Source: an uncultured Bacilli bacterium
Lineage (GTDB): Bacteria; Bacillota_I; Bacilli_A; RF39; UBA660
Direction of reading: 5' to 3'
NCBI GenBank assembly: GCA_944329375.1
Contig: CALVIB010000006.1
Span: forward strand, 1 to 51,154
DNA length: 51,154 nt
How positions within the stretch are numbered: position 1 is the stretch's first letter; each line of letters starts with the position of its first letter. This document shows positions 29,362-37,431 of the stretch, piece by piece. The notes under the pieces are model-generated. The model was given only the letters and a program-made list of their open reading frames with translations, was not told the origin of the DNA and did no database searches. Made by a program: the position numbers and the translations under genes.

Positions 29362-30248
29362 TGTCAATTTTAATTGTTATTTTAGTATTAGTTTTAATAA
29401 TTATTGTCCCTAATGTAAAAATAGTTCCACAATCAATGTGTTATATAATTGAAAGATTAGGCTCTTATTATGCAACTTGGACAAATGGCCTACATTTTAA
29501 AATACCATTTATTGATAGAGTTGCTGGAGTAATAAGTTTAAAAGAAAAAGTAAAAGACTTCCCACCACAGCCAGTTATTACTAAAGATAATGTAACCATG
29601 CAAATAGATACTGTTGTATATTATCAAATAACCGACCCAAAATTATATACTTATGGTGTAGAAAATCCAGTAAATGCTATCGAAAACCTAACTGCTACAA
29701 CCCTAAGAAATATAATAGGAGAATTAGAACTAGACCAAACCCTAACATCTAGAGACATAATCAATTCTAAAATGAGGTCAATCTTAGATGAAGCAACTAA
29801 CCCATGGGGTATAAAAATAAATCGTGTCGAAGTAAAAAACATTTTACCTCCACGCGATATTCAAGATGCCATGGAAAAACAAATGAGAGCTGAAAGAGAA
29901 AGAAGAGAAAAAATTTTACAAGCCGAGGGCGAAAAGAAATCAAGTGTTTTAATTGCCGAAGGTAATAAAGAAAGTTTAATCTTACAAGCAGAGGCAGCAA
30001 AAGAAGCACAAATTAAAAAAGCTGAAGGAGAAGCTGAAGCCATATTAAAAAGAAGTGAAGCCGAAGCTGAAGCCATAAAAAAACTAAAAGAAGCTGGAGC
30101 TGATCAATCTGTTTTAACTTTGAGAAGTTTCGATGCTTTAGCTAATATGGCCAATGGTCAAGCTACAAAGATAATTGTTCCATCTAACTTGCAAGATCTT
30201 GCAACCCTAGGAACAACACTTTCTGAAATGTTTAAAGATAAAAAATAA
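29361..30248 (+). CDS. SPFH/Band 7 protein, paraslipin-like
   Basis: A 295-aa stomatin/paraslipin-like protein. An N-terminal membrane hairpin (LIVILVLVLIIIVPNVKIV, residues 3-21) precedes the SPFH domain (about 20-190; SMCYIIERLGSYYATW, then VTMQIDTVVYYQITDP). A long Ala/Glu/Lys coiled coil (about 175-250; ERREKILQAEGEKKSSVLIA) follows, and the end is like other paraslipins. Scaffolds lipid microdomains and pairs with NfeD. Coupled to nfeD upstream and 11 bp from the PHP gene downstream. Confidence 0.93.
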   Translation: MSILIVILVLVLIIIVPNVKIVPQSMCYIIERLGSYYATWTNGLHFKIPFIDRVAGVISLKEKVKDFPPQPVITKDNVTMQIDTVVYYQITDPKLYTYGVENPVNAIENLTATTLRNIIGELELDQTLTSRDIINSKMRSILDEATNPWGIKINRVEVKNILPPRDIQDAMEKQMRAERERREKILQAEGEKKSSVLIAEGNKESLILQAEAAKEAQIKKAEGEAEAILKRSEAEAEAIKKLKEAGADQSVLTLRSFDALANMANGQATKIIVPSNLQDLATLGTTLSEMFKDKK

Positions 30249-30259
30249 GGAGGACAAAT

Positions 30260-31147
30260 ATGTTAAGCACTTTGGATTTGCACATGCATTCTAACCATTC
30301 ATTAGATGGTAAATTAGATGTTAATACTATATTAGATAAATGCGCTGAAAAAGGTCTTAAAGTAGTTTCAATAACCGACCACGATTCATGTGATGCAGTT
30401 TTAGATATTGATAAAACAAAATTTGAAGGTACAGTTATATATGGCATGGAAGCTGATGCTTTAGTTGGTAAATTAACTTATGACATCCTATGTTATGACT
30501 TTGATTTAGAACCAGTTAGAAAATGGGCTCATGGTCAGTATGGTACTTGTGAAAGTAGACAAACAAAAATATTTGATAAGCTATGTGAAATCTGTGATAA
30601 ACTAGGTCTTAAAAGAGATGAAACTCATCCTTATCAAGCTGAAAGTGAATATGCTCATGCTGCTTTATTCAGAATGCTTTCTGCTATTCCTGAAAGCAAA
30701 GAATATTTAGATAATTTAAATATTAAAACTGTTACAGATTTATACCGCGAAGGAACAATCAATGAAAACTTTCCTCTATATATCGATATGCATCTAGTGT
30801 GGCCAAGTATTGAAGAAGTTCGTGATATTATTCATGAAAATGGTGGTAAAATCTTTTTAGCTCACCCATTTAAATATGGAAAAGATACAAATGCTGTAGA
30901 CATACTAAATGCTTGCTTACCTTATATTGATGGAGTGGAAATTTGTAACGAAAGCACTGAAGAGCAAGTACAGTTCTTATATGACTTTGCTAAAAAGAAT
31001 AACTTGTTAATGTCAGCCGGTAATGACTTTCATGGTAGTGAAAAACATTCAGAGCTAGGTGTCACAAACATCACCAAAGAAATGGAAGACGAAATATATA
31101 CATGGGTTAATCAAACAAAACATAAAACATTAGTTAAAAGCAAATAA
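30260..31147 (+). CDS. PHP-domain metal-dependent phosphoesterase
   Basis: A 295-aa PHP protein. Metal ligands are visible in LDLHMHSNHSLDG (residues 4-16), SITDHDSCDAV (about 38-48), the LAHPFKYGKD segment near 213 and the NDFHGSEKHSELGV end. The order matches TrpH/YciV-like enzymes (RNase AM family in Proteobacteria), but substrate cannot be assigned here. AAGGAGG precedes it and it lies 11 bp after the SPFH gene in the same direction, so it is probably read with it. A strong terminator follows at 31136-31167. Confidence 0.88.
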   Translation: MLSTLDLHMHSNHSLDGKLDVNTILDKCAEKGLKVVSITDHDSCDAVLDIDKTKFEGTVIYGMEADALVGKLTYDILCYDFDLEPVRKWAHGQYGTCESRQTKIFDKLCEICDKLGLKRDETHPYQAESEYAHAALFRMLSAIPESKEYLDNLNIKTVTDLYREGTINENFPLYIDMHLVWPSIEEVRDIIHENGGKIFLAHPFKYGKDTNAVDILNACLPYIDGVEICNESTEEQVQFLYDFAKKNNLLMSAGNDFHGSEKHSELGVTNITKEMEDEIYTWVNQTKHKTLVKSK

Positions 31148-31167
31148 TTAAACTATTTGCTTTTTTT
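31136..31167 (+). terminator. Terminator after the PHP gene
   Basis: AAAAGCAAATA (31136-31146), loop ATTAAAC, TATTTGCTTTT (31154-31164) and further T to 31167: an 11-bp stem with a long T tract. Confidence 0.9.
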
Positions 31168-31276
31168 GACATTTTTTACGCACCCACTATTTTAAAATAT
31201 TTATAGGTGATTGAAATGACTTATAAATATCATATTTATGATGAAGTAATAACTATTTATTAGTATATTTAAAAGC

Positions 31277-31304
31277 TATCACCCATAAAATTATATGGGT
31301 GATA
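31277..31304 (+). promoter_or_regulatory. Hairpin that hides the yqfC ribosome-binding site
   Basis: TATCACCCATA (31277-31287) and TATGGGTGATA (31294-31304) form a perfect 11-bp stem with a 6-nt loop. The 3' arm contains GGGTGAT, the Shine-Dalgarno of yqfC (ATG 31307). Translation would be low unless the stem is opened or transcription starts within it. Confidence 0.65.
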
Positions 31305-31306
31305 TC

Positions 31307-31540
31307 ATGCTGAAGGATTTGCGCACATACATTCTTGAAAATGAATTTAAAATAACAATATTAACTAAAAAAGTAGACATTGTAAATTATTTAGAAATAG
31401 ACCATTTTGATGATACTAAAATAATTGTGAGATATGATAAAGGTATAGTTAAAATAAAAGGAGAAAATTTAACAATCTCTAAATTGCTTAATGATGAACT
31501 ATTAATTTTAGGAAAGATAAAAGTGGTTGAATTTGAATAA
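31307..31540 (+). CDS. yqfC: Sporulation protein YqfC (YabP/YqfC family)
   Basis: A 77-aa protein of the YabP/YqfC fold: LENEFKITILTKKVDIVNYL, then IIVRYDKGIVKIKGENL and a final strand pair. Found almost only in spore-formers, next to yqfD. ATG 31307 is chosen because GGGTGAT at 31297-31303 is then in place; ATG 31295 would include that site in the gene. It overlaps yqfD by 14 bp. Its ribosome-binding site is within a perfect 11-bp stem. Confidence 0.9.
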   Translation: MLKDLRTYILENEFKITILTKKVDIVNYLEIDHFDDTKIIVRYDKGIVKIKGENLTISKLLNDELLILGKIKVVEFE

Positions 31541-32678
31541 ATTAGTTAGTAGAATTTCCTTAAATATAAAAGGAAAAAACATAAATAGATTCATCAAAAA
31601 ACTGAGAACTCGTAAAATAGAAATTTTATCTATAAAATATAAAAATCAAAACGAAGCCGATATCATCATCTATAAAAAAGATTATGAAACAGTTTTAAAA
31701 ATAAAAAGTATATATGAAATAACCGAATTAGATGTCTTTGGATTAATAAAAATAAAAAGAAAAATAAAACTAACCAAACATTTAATAATTATAATTATAG
31801 TCGCCTTCGCACTATTCATGTTATTTACCAATATAATCTTCAAAGTAGAAGTCATACATTCAAATAAAGAAATTAGAAATTTGTTATTAAAAGAATTAGA
31901 AAAAGAAGGTATAAAAAAATATTCCTTAAAAAAATCATATAACGAAATAACTAAAATTAAAGAACAAATATTAAACAAATACCCAGATAAAATTGAATGG
32001 TTAGAAATTGAAAATAGCGGCACCAAATATACCGTTAGAGTAGAAGAAAGAGAAATTGTAAAAAAAGAAGAAAATAATAACCCAAGACACATAATAGCCA
32101 AAAAAGATGGCGTTTTAAAAAAAGTAATTGCCGAAAAAGGCGATATCGTTAAAGACATGAATGATTATGTAAAAAAAGGCGATTTAATAGTAACTGGCGA
32201 ACTAATCTTTAATGAAAAAGTTAAAGGTAAAGTCAGAGCCGAAGGTAAAGCCTATGCTGAAGTATGGTATGTTACCAAAACAGAATACCCCTATGCCATG
32301 TATAAAGAAACCGAAACAGGAAAAGAAAAAGACATCTATGCCATAAAATTCTTAAATCACACCTTAGAATTAACCTTAAATAAATATAAAACCAAAAATA
32401 TAAAAGAAGAAGAAATAATCAAACATAACCTAATTCCCTTAAAACTAGTCAAACAAAATCAAAAAGAAACCAAAGTAACAGATATAATTTTAACCAAAGA
32501 AGAAGCCATATCCAAAGCCAAAGAAAAAGCAACTAAAGATATAGAAAAAAAACTATCCAAAAACGAATACATCATCAGAAGTAAATATTTGAAAAGTACC
32601 GTCAAAGAGAGTATAGTAGAAGTAGAAATGTTTTTTGCGGTATATGAAGATATTACCGATTATGTAGAATTTAGGTGA
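31527..32678 (+). CDS. yqfD: Sporulation protein YqfD
   Basis: A 383-aa protein of the YqfD family. An N-terminal cytoplasmic domain of about 85 aa is followed by one membrane helix (KHLIIIIIVAFALFMLFTNI, about residues 88-107) and a large outer domain with the family motif around 180-245 (RHIIAKKDGVLKKVIAEKGD, then VKKGDLIVTG). In Bacillus it belongs to the sigma-E regulon and contributes to spore formation. It overlaps yqfC and is followed within 4-6 bp by a VanZ-like gene, so the cluster yqfC-yqfD-vanZ-ybeY-dgkA-era-yqzL-recO may be one transcript. phoH, often between yqfD and ybeY, is absent. Confidence 0.93.
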   Translation: MNLNKLVSRISLNIKGKNINRFIKKLRTRKIEILSIKYKNQNEADIIIYKKDYETVLKIKSIYEITELDVFGLIKIKRKIKLTKHLIIIIIVAFALFMLFTNIIFKVEVIHSNKEIRNLLLKELEKEGIKKYSLKKSYNEITKIKEQILNKYPDKIEWLEIENSGTKYTVRVEEREIVKKEENNNPRHIIAKKDGVLKKVIAEKGDIVKDMNDYVKKGDLIVTGELIFNEKVKGKVRAEGKAYAEVWYVTKTEYPYAMYKETETGKEKDIYAIKFLNHTLELTLNKYKTKNIKEEEIIKHNLIPLKLVKQNQKETKVTDIILTKEEAISKAKEKATKDIEKKLSKNEYIIRSKYLKSTVKESIVEVEMFFAVYEDITDYVEFR

Positions 32679-32683
32679 TGTAT

Positions 32684-33295
32684 TTGATAAGACAAAGTAT
32701 TATAGAAATATTAGGTCAAACCTGGCCAACCATATTAATCAGTAGTGTGATTGCCATAAGCATGCGTTTAGTATATTTAATCAAAAACAAACAAAAAATA
32801 ATATTTTATAAAGAACTCCTTGCCTTAATATTTATCATCTATGTTTTGTGTTTGTTCTATGTTGTAACCTTTGGAGATGTCAGCTGGTCAAATTCAAATT
32901 TTATTCCATTCAAAGAAATGTTTAGATATTCCTTTGGAAGCAATCTATTTATCAAAAATGTGTTAGGAAATATCATAATGTTTATCCCATATGGATTTTT
33001 TATCTCATATTATTTAAAACTAAAAAAACCATTATCCGCATTTTTATTAATTTTATTAGTATCCGCATCCATTGAAACCACTCAATTACTAATTGGCAGA
33101 GTATTTGATATAGATGATATAACCTTAAATGTCATAGGAGGAATGCTTGGTTTTCTAATCTATAAATTAATAGACCTAATCAATGACCACCTTCCACCAG
33201 TATTGAAAAATCCCATAGTTTATAATATAATTATATTGTTATGTACAGCCCTAATGGCCTTGTATATGTTTAACTTAATAGAAGTGGGAGTATAG
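32684..33295 (+). CDS. VanZ-like membrane protein
   Basis: About 204 aa with five hydrophobic helices and the VanZ-family core: NFIPFKEMFRYS, then GNIIMFIPYGFFISYY and ASIETTQLLIGRVFDIDDI, with TLNVIGGMLGFL. VanZ proteins lower teicoplanin susceptibility in some hosts; here it is simply a member of the family and resistance should not be assumed. TTG 32684 fits the AGGTGA at 32672-32677; GTG 32675 or ATG 32678 are alternatives. It occupies the place between yqfD and ybeY where phoH is common. Confidence 0.85.
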   Translation: MIRQSIIEILGQTWPTILISSVIAISMRLVYLIKNKQKIIFYKELLALIFIIYVLCLFYVVTFGDVSWSNSNFIPFKEMFRYSFGSNLFIKNVLGNIIMFIPYGFFISYYLKLKKPLSAFLLILLVSASIETTQLLIGRVFDIDDITLNVIGGMLGFLIYKLIDLINDHLPPVLKNPIVYNIIILLCTALMALYMFNLIEVGV

Positions 33296-33296
33296 T

Positions 33297-33743
33297 ATGA
33301 ATAATTTTGAAATATTTAATGAAACAAATGAAGAAGTAGATTTAAAAGAAGAAAAAAACATAATAGACTTTGCCTTAAAACATGAAAATCTAACCAACGT
33401 TACTTTTAATGTCATATTTGTAGATAGTGATAAAATAAGAGAGTTAAATAAAACTTATAGAAATATTGATAGAGAAACAGATGTCATAAGTTTTGCCTTA
33501 GAAGATGGCGAAGCTAATATAAATTTTGAATTTGGTAGACTATTAGGAGATATTTATATATGTGTACCTAAAATGAAAGCTCAAGCTAAAGAATATGGAC
33601 ATAGTATCGCAAGAGAAATGGGATTTTTAACTATACATGGATTACTACATTTACTAGGATATGACCACATGACTAAAGAAGAAGAAAAAATAATGTTTGC
33701 TAAACAGGAGGAGATATTAAATGCCTACGGTCTCAAGAGATGA
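33297..33743 (+). CDS. ybeY: Endoribonuclease YbeY, rRNA maturation factor
   Basis: A 148-aa metalloprotein with the zinc-binding signature HGLLHLLGYDH (about residues 114-124) and the upstream segments NKTYRNIDRETDVISFALED and FGRLLGDIYI. It takes part in 16S rRNA 3'-end maturation and ribosome quality control. It starts one base after the VanZ stop and overlaps dgkA by 23 bp, so translation is coupled across ybeY-dgkA-era. Confidence 0.96.
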   Translation: MNNFEIFNETNEEVDLKEEKNIIDFALKHENLTNVTFNVIFVDSDKIRELNKTYRNIDRETDVISFALEDGEANINFEFGRLLGDIYICVPKMKAQAKEYGHSIAREMGFLTIHGLLHLLGYDHMTKEEEKIMFAKQEEILNAYGLKR

Positions 33744-34122
33744 TTTAAAAAAGAAAGGCTTTAAAAGACTATTTAAAAGCTTTAAATATGCCTTTGATGG
33801 TCTAAAATACGCCTTTAAATATGAACAAAATATCCTAGTTCATACATTAGCTACCATATTAGTAGTAATAGCAGGAATTTATTTCAAAATATCTCAAATA
33901 GAGTGGCTTGCTATAATTCTAATTATCGGTTTAGTAATAGCCACTGAACTAATAAACACAAGTATTGAAGCCACCATAGACTTAGTAACTAAAGAAACTC
34001 ATCCACTAGCTAAAATAGCAAAAGATACTGCCGCTGCCGCTGTATTAGTCTTTGGTCTAACCGCCATCATCATAGGATTTATCATATTTGTTCCAAAAAT
34101 AATCACACTAATAGGAGGATAA
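33721..34122 (+). CDS. dgkA: Undecaprenol/diacylglycerol kinase
   Basis: A 133-aa small membrane kinase with three helices. The family pattern is intact: FKYAFDGLKYAFKYEQN with NILVHTLAT (helix 1), ELINTSIEATIDLVT (catalytic Glu and Asn-x-x-x-E) and HPLAKIAKDTAAAAVLV. In Gram-positives this enzyme phosphorylates undecaprenol to supply the lipid carrier for cell-wall synthesis. ATG 33721 follows AGGAGGAG inside the end of ybeY. A conserved ybeY-dgkA-era order supports the call. Confidence 0.94.
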   Translation: MPTVSRDDLKKKGFKRLFKSFKYAFDGLKYAFKYEQNILVHTLATILVVIAGIYFKISQIEWLAIILIIGLVIATELINTSIEATIDLVTKETHPLAKIAKDTAAAAVLVFGLTAIIIGFIIFVPKIITLIGG

Positions 34123-34125
34123 AAA

Positions 34126-35013
34126 ATGCACACAGGATTTGTCAGTTTTGTTGGAAGACCTAACGTTGGAAAATCAACCCTAATAAATAAACTAGTTAAA
34201 ACTAAAATAGCCATTACCTCAGATAAACCAGGAACGACTAGAAACATCATTCAAGGAATATACAATGATGAAGATTCACAAATAGTCTTTGTCGATACTC
34301 CAGGTATCCATAAACCAGTCAATAAACTGGGTAAAATCTTAAACAAAGGAGCCTATTATAGTATAGAAGATGTCGATATAGTATGTTTCTTAGTAGATGC
34401 CAAAGCAGGACTTGGTAAAGGCGATAAATACGTTATAGAAAAATTAAAAGATATAAATAAACCAGTAATTTTAATCATAAATAAAATAGATGGCTTATCA
34501 AAAGATGAAATATTTTTAAAAATAAACGAATATAAAAACTTATATGATTTTAAAGAAATAGTTCCCATATCAGCTTTAAAAAATAAAAACATAAATGAAT
34601 TAATAAAAGTAATTAAACAGTATTTACCAGATAACATAAAATACTTTGATGATAATATAGTTACAAATAGAAGTATGCAATTTATGATATCAGAAATAGT
34701 TAGAGAAAAAATATTATGGTTAACCAAAGAAGAAGTCCCTCATTCAGTAACTTGTCTAACTGAAAAAATCATCAAAGATAAAGATAAAAACATCATAAAT
34801 GTCGCCATTATAGTTGATAGAGATGCTCTAAAAAGAATAATCATTGGAAAAAACGGTCAAATGATAAAAAAAATAGGCACCTTAGCTAGAAAAGATTTAG
34901 AAGAAATATTAAACACTAAAGTATACTTAGAATTATATGTTAAAACAATTGAAAAATGGCGTGATAGAGAAAAATATCTATCAGAATTTAACTTTGGTGA
35001 TTTTACTGAATAA
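34126..35013 (+). CDS. era: GTPase Era
   Basis: A 295-aa GTPase for 30S ribosome assembly. G1 GRPNVGKST (about 9-17), G2 region GTTRNI, G3 DTPGIHKP (about 62-69), G4 NKID (about 124-127), G5 SALK (about 154-157), then the C-terminal KH domain (RIIIGKNGQMIKKIG) that binds the 3' end of 16S rRNA. It starts 3 bp after dgkA and sits just before yqzL and recO, as in Bacillus. Confidence 0.97.
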   Translation: MHTGFVSFVGRPNVGKSTLINKLVKTKIAITSDKPGTTRNIIQGIYNDEDSQIVFVDTPGIHKPVNKLGKILNKGAYYSIEDVDIVCFLVDAKAGLGKGDKYVIEKLKDINKPVILIINKIDGLSKDEIFLKINEYKNLYDFKEIVPISALKNKNINELIKVIKQYLPDNIKYFDDNIVTNRSMQFMISEIVREKILWLTKEEVPHSVTCLTEKIIKDKDKNIINVAIIVDRDALKRIIIGKNGQMIKKIGTLARKDLEEILNTKVYLELYVKTIEKWRDREKYLSEFNFGDFTE

Positions 35014-35025
35014 AAATAATAAAAA

Positions 35026-35049
35026 ATCACCAAAATATAAATAGGTGAT
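35026..35049 (+). promoter_or_regulatory. Small hairpin covering the yqzL ribosome-binding site
   Basis: ATCACC (35026-35031) pairs with GGTGAT (35044-35049), the Shine-Dalgarno of yqzL. A 6-bp stem with a 12-nt AT loop, weaker than the one before yqfC but of the same kind. Confidence 0.4.
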
Positions 35050-35053
35050 AAAA

Positions 35054-35173
35054 ATGAATAAAAAAAACTTATGGAACTTATTTAGATTGACAGGTAAAAT
35101 CGAATACTATTTAAAATATAAAGAAGAGGATAAAAATGAACTTAGAAGAAGTAACGGGGATAATAGTAAATGA
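35054..35173 (+). CDS. yqzL: YqzL-family small protein
   Basis: A 39-aa protein beginning MNKKNLWNLFRLTGKIEYYL, which fits the YqzL pattern (W-x-x-F-x-x-TG-x-x-x-x-YL-x-YKE). In Bacillus yqzL lies between era and recO, as here. AGGTGAT precedes the ATG. The last 37 bp overlap recO, whose start is at 35136. Function unknown. Confidence 0.85.
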   Translation: MNKKNLWNLFRLTGKIEYYLKYKEEDKNELRRSNGDNSK

Positions 35174-35876
35174 AACAAGCTATGGAGAAACAAGTAAAAT
35201 ATTAAATGTTATAACCAAAGAAAAAGGACTAATTTCCATGATGGCCAAAGGGTGTAAAAACTTAAAAAGCCCTTTAAGAAGTGTCTCATCTAAATTAACC
35301 TATGGAAAATTTATAATTTACTATAAAGAAAATAAAATATCTACATTAAAAGAAGTAAGCGTTTTAGATAACTTTAAAAACCTAAAAAAAGACATAACTT
35401 CTATCAGTTATTCTGCTTACATGTTAGAATTAAGTGAAGGTGTCATTAAACAAAATAATAATCCTCATATATTTGATTTACTAATACAAAGCTTAAAAAA
35501 AATAGATGAAGGATTTGACCCTTTAATAATCATGAATATATTAGAATTAAAATACTTAGAATTCTTGGGTGTCATGCCCATAATTGATTCATGTGCCATA
35601 TGTGGAAAAAAAACAGGCATTGTAACCTTATCAAGTTATCGTGGGGGCTATGTCTGTAAAAACTGTTATACTAATGAATTTATGGTCTCAGATAAAACAA
35701 TTAAATTAATCAGAATGTTTTACTATGTCGATATAAGCAAAATATCTAAATTAGACATCAGTCCAAAATCCAAAAACGAAATAAATCTATTTTTAGATGA
35801 TTATTATTCAAGATATACAGGACTATACTTAAAAAGTAAAAGCTTTATTAAAAATTTACAAAAATTAACAAATTAA
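35136..35876 (+). CDS. recO: DNA repair protein RecO
   Basis: A 246-aa RecO, which loads RecA on SSB-coated DNA in the RecFOR pathway. The N-terminal OB fold is ETSYGETSKILNVITKEKGL and SMMAKGCKNLKSPLRSV; the zinc-binding Cys set follows in CAICGKKTG and VCKNCYTN (about residues 145-170), then a helical C-terminal part. AAGAGGAT precedes the ATG, inside yqzL. A T-box leader for glyS starts almost immediately after its stop. Confidence 0.95.
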   Translation: MNLEEVTGIIVNETSYGETSKILNVITKEKGLISMMAKGCKNLKSPLRSVSSKLTYGKFIIYYKENKISTLKEVSVLDNFKNLKKDITSISYSAYMLELSEGVIKQNNNPHIFDLLIQSLKKIDEGFDPLIIMNILELKYLEFLGVMPIIDSCAICGKKTGIVTLSSYRGGYVCKNCYTNEFMVSDKTIKLIRMFYYVDISKISKLDISPKSKNEINLFLDDYYSRYTGLYLKSKSFIKNLQKLTN

Positions 35877-35878
35877 CT

Positions 35879-36026
35879 TGACTAAGTTAAAAGAAAAACA
35901 TAAAATTAATATTGAAAGGCGAAGATCTGCGTGGAAAACAGGGAGTCATATATTAGAAAGTGATTCTTCTAGAATAAATAAGGTGGAACCGCGGGCAACC
36001 GTCCTTATATTTCTAGGAGAATTTTT
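35879..36026 (+). promoter_or_regulatory. Glycyl T-box leader, unusually compact
   Basis: The 14-nt T-box AGGTGGAACCGCGG is at 35981-35994. The terminator pairs TTCTTCTAGAATAAATAAGG (35964-35983) with CCTTATATTTCTAGGAGAA (36003-36021), followed by a T tract, so the T-box and terminator are mutually exclusive as usual. A possible base of stem I is TGACT (35879-35883) with AGTCA (35944-35948). Only about 100 nt lie between the recO stop and the T-box, too few for a standard stem I with its distal loops. GGC at 35918-35920 is a possible glycine specifier. A promoter TTGACT-N17-TAAAAT (35878-35906) overlaps the 5' part. Confidence 0.8.
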
Positions 36027-36042
36027 ATTTAGGGAGGTAATT

Positions 36043-37413
36043 ATGGAAAAATTAACAATGGAAAAATTAGTAAGTATTTGTAAACAATATGGTTTCGTAT
36101 TTCAAGGTAGTGAAATCTATGGTGGACTTGCCAACACTTGGGATTATGGACCACTAGGAGTAGAACTTAAAAATAACTTAAAAAAAGCCTGGTGGAAGAA
36201 ATTTATAGAAGAAAGTATTCATAGTTATGGAGTTGACGCTGCTATTTTAATGAATCCAAAAGTATGGGAAGCTTCAGGTCATGTTCAAAACTTTTCAGAC
36301 CCATTAATCGACTGTAAGGAATGTAAGTCAAGACATAGAGCCGATAAACTAGTTGAAGCCGTAAATCCAGAAATAGATGGAGACTCTTTAACTGATGATG
36401 AATTATATGATTATATAATTAAAAATCATATCAAATGTCCAAAATGTGGTAAATCAAATTGGACTAAAATCAGACAGTTTAACCTTTTATTCGAAACAAG
36501 TAGGGGAGTTATCAAAGATGATTCATCAAAAGTATATTTAAGAGGAGAAACCGCTCAAGGAGAATTTGTCAATTTCTTAAACGTTCAAAAATCTATGAGA
36601 GCCAAACTTCCATTTGGAATAGGTCAAATAGGTAAAGCCTTTAGAAATGAAATTACCCCAGGAAACTTTACCTTTAGAACAATAGAGTTTGAACAGATGG
36701 AGCACCAGCTTTTCTGTAAAGAAGAAGATTCAATGAATTTTTATGAAAATTATAAACAAAAAGCTTGGAAATTCTTAATAGATTTAGGAATTAAAGAAGA
36801 AAATATCAGATTTAAAGACCATGAAAAATTAGTCTTTTACTGTAAGGCCGCATGTGATATTCAGTATAAATTTCCATTTGGCTTTGATGAACTCTGGGGA
36901 ACTCATCATAGAGGAACTTATGACTTATCAAGACATGAAGAATACTCTGGAAATCAAATGAGATATCTAGACCCAGATACTAATGAAAAAATATTACCAA
37001 CCATTGTCGAATCAAGTGTAGGAGCAGACCGTCTTGCATTAGCTATATTGTGTAACGCCTATGAAGAAGAAACGCTAGAAGATGGCACTACTAGAGAGGT
37101 CATGCATTTCCATCCTTTTATAGCTCCTTATAAAGCCGCTATTCTACCACTTGTCAAAAAGCATCATAAAGATAAAGCTTTAGAAATATATAATAAATTA
37201 TCTAAAACATTTATGATAACTTATGATGAAACAGGAAATATTGGTAAAAGGTATCGAAGACAAGATATTGCAGGAACGCCTTTTTGTATAACCGTTGATG
37301 ATGATACCATTAATAATAATACCATTACAGTTAGAAATAGAGATACTATGAAACAAGATGTAGTTAAAGTAGATGAATTAGAAAACTATTTAAATGAAAA
37401 AATAAAATTTTAA
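36043..37413 (+). CDS. glyS: Glycyl-tRNA synthetase, dimeric class II type
   Basis: A 456-aa alpha2-type GlyRS (the eukaryote/archaea-like form, not the GlyQ/GlyS tetramer). N-terminal catalytic part with YGGLANTWDYGPLGVELKNN (about 25-44). The insertion with Cys pairs (CKECKSRH, CPKCGKSN) probably binds zinc. Motif 2 FRNEITPGNFTFRTIEFEQ, motif 3 near GADRLALAIL, and a C-terminal anticodon-binding domain. The true start is ATG 36043 behind AGGGAGGT; in-frame codons upstream belong to the T-box leader. Controlled by uncharged tRNA-Gly through the T-box; tRNA-Gly itself is encoded at the left edge of the window. Confidence 0.96.
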   Translation: MEKLTMEKLVSICKQYGFVFQGSEIYGGLANTWDYGPLGVELKNNLKKAWWKKFIEESIHSYGVDAAILMNPKVWEASGHVQNFSDPLIDCKECKSRHRADKLVEAVNPEIDGDSLTDDELYDYIIKNHIKCPKCGKSNWTKIRQFNLLFETSRGVIKDDSSKVYLRGETAQGEFVNFLNVQKSMRAKLPFGIGQIGKAFRNEITPGNFTFRTIEFEQMEHQLFCKEEDSMNFYENYKQKAWKFLIDLGIKEENIRFKDHEKLVFYCKAACDIQYKFPFGFDELWGTHHRGTYDLSRHEEYSGNQMRYLDPDTNEKILPTIVESSVGADRLALAILCNAYEEETLEDGTTREVMHFHPFIAPYKAAILPLVKKHHKDKALEIYNKLSKTFMITYDETGNIGKRYRRQDIAGTPFCITVDDDTINNNTITVRNRDTMKQDVVKVDELENYLNEKIKF

Positions 37414-37431
37414 TTTAAATGGAGAAAACTT

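Noticed and set aside
31216-31263. 15-codon ORF (MTYKYHIYDEVITIY) behind AGGTGATTG upstream of yqfC
   Set aside because: It has a good ribosome-binding site but is too short and lacks conservation evidence; kept only as a possibility.
31682-32158. 158-codon minus-strand frame within yqfD
   Set aside because: Shadow of yqfD; Ser/Ile/Phe-rich, with no start signal.
32684-33295. Teicoplanin-resistance gene
   Set aside because: VanZ-like proteins are widespread without resistance, and no van cluster is present.
35878-36042. Reading frame continuous with glyS that would give GlyRS about 55 extra N-terminal residues
   Set aside because: The segment is the T-box leader (AGGTGGAACCGCGG and terminator), and a strong AGGGAGGT site places the start at 36043.
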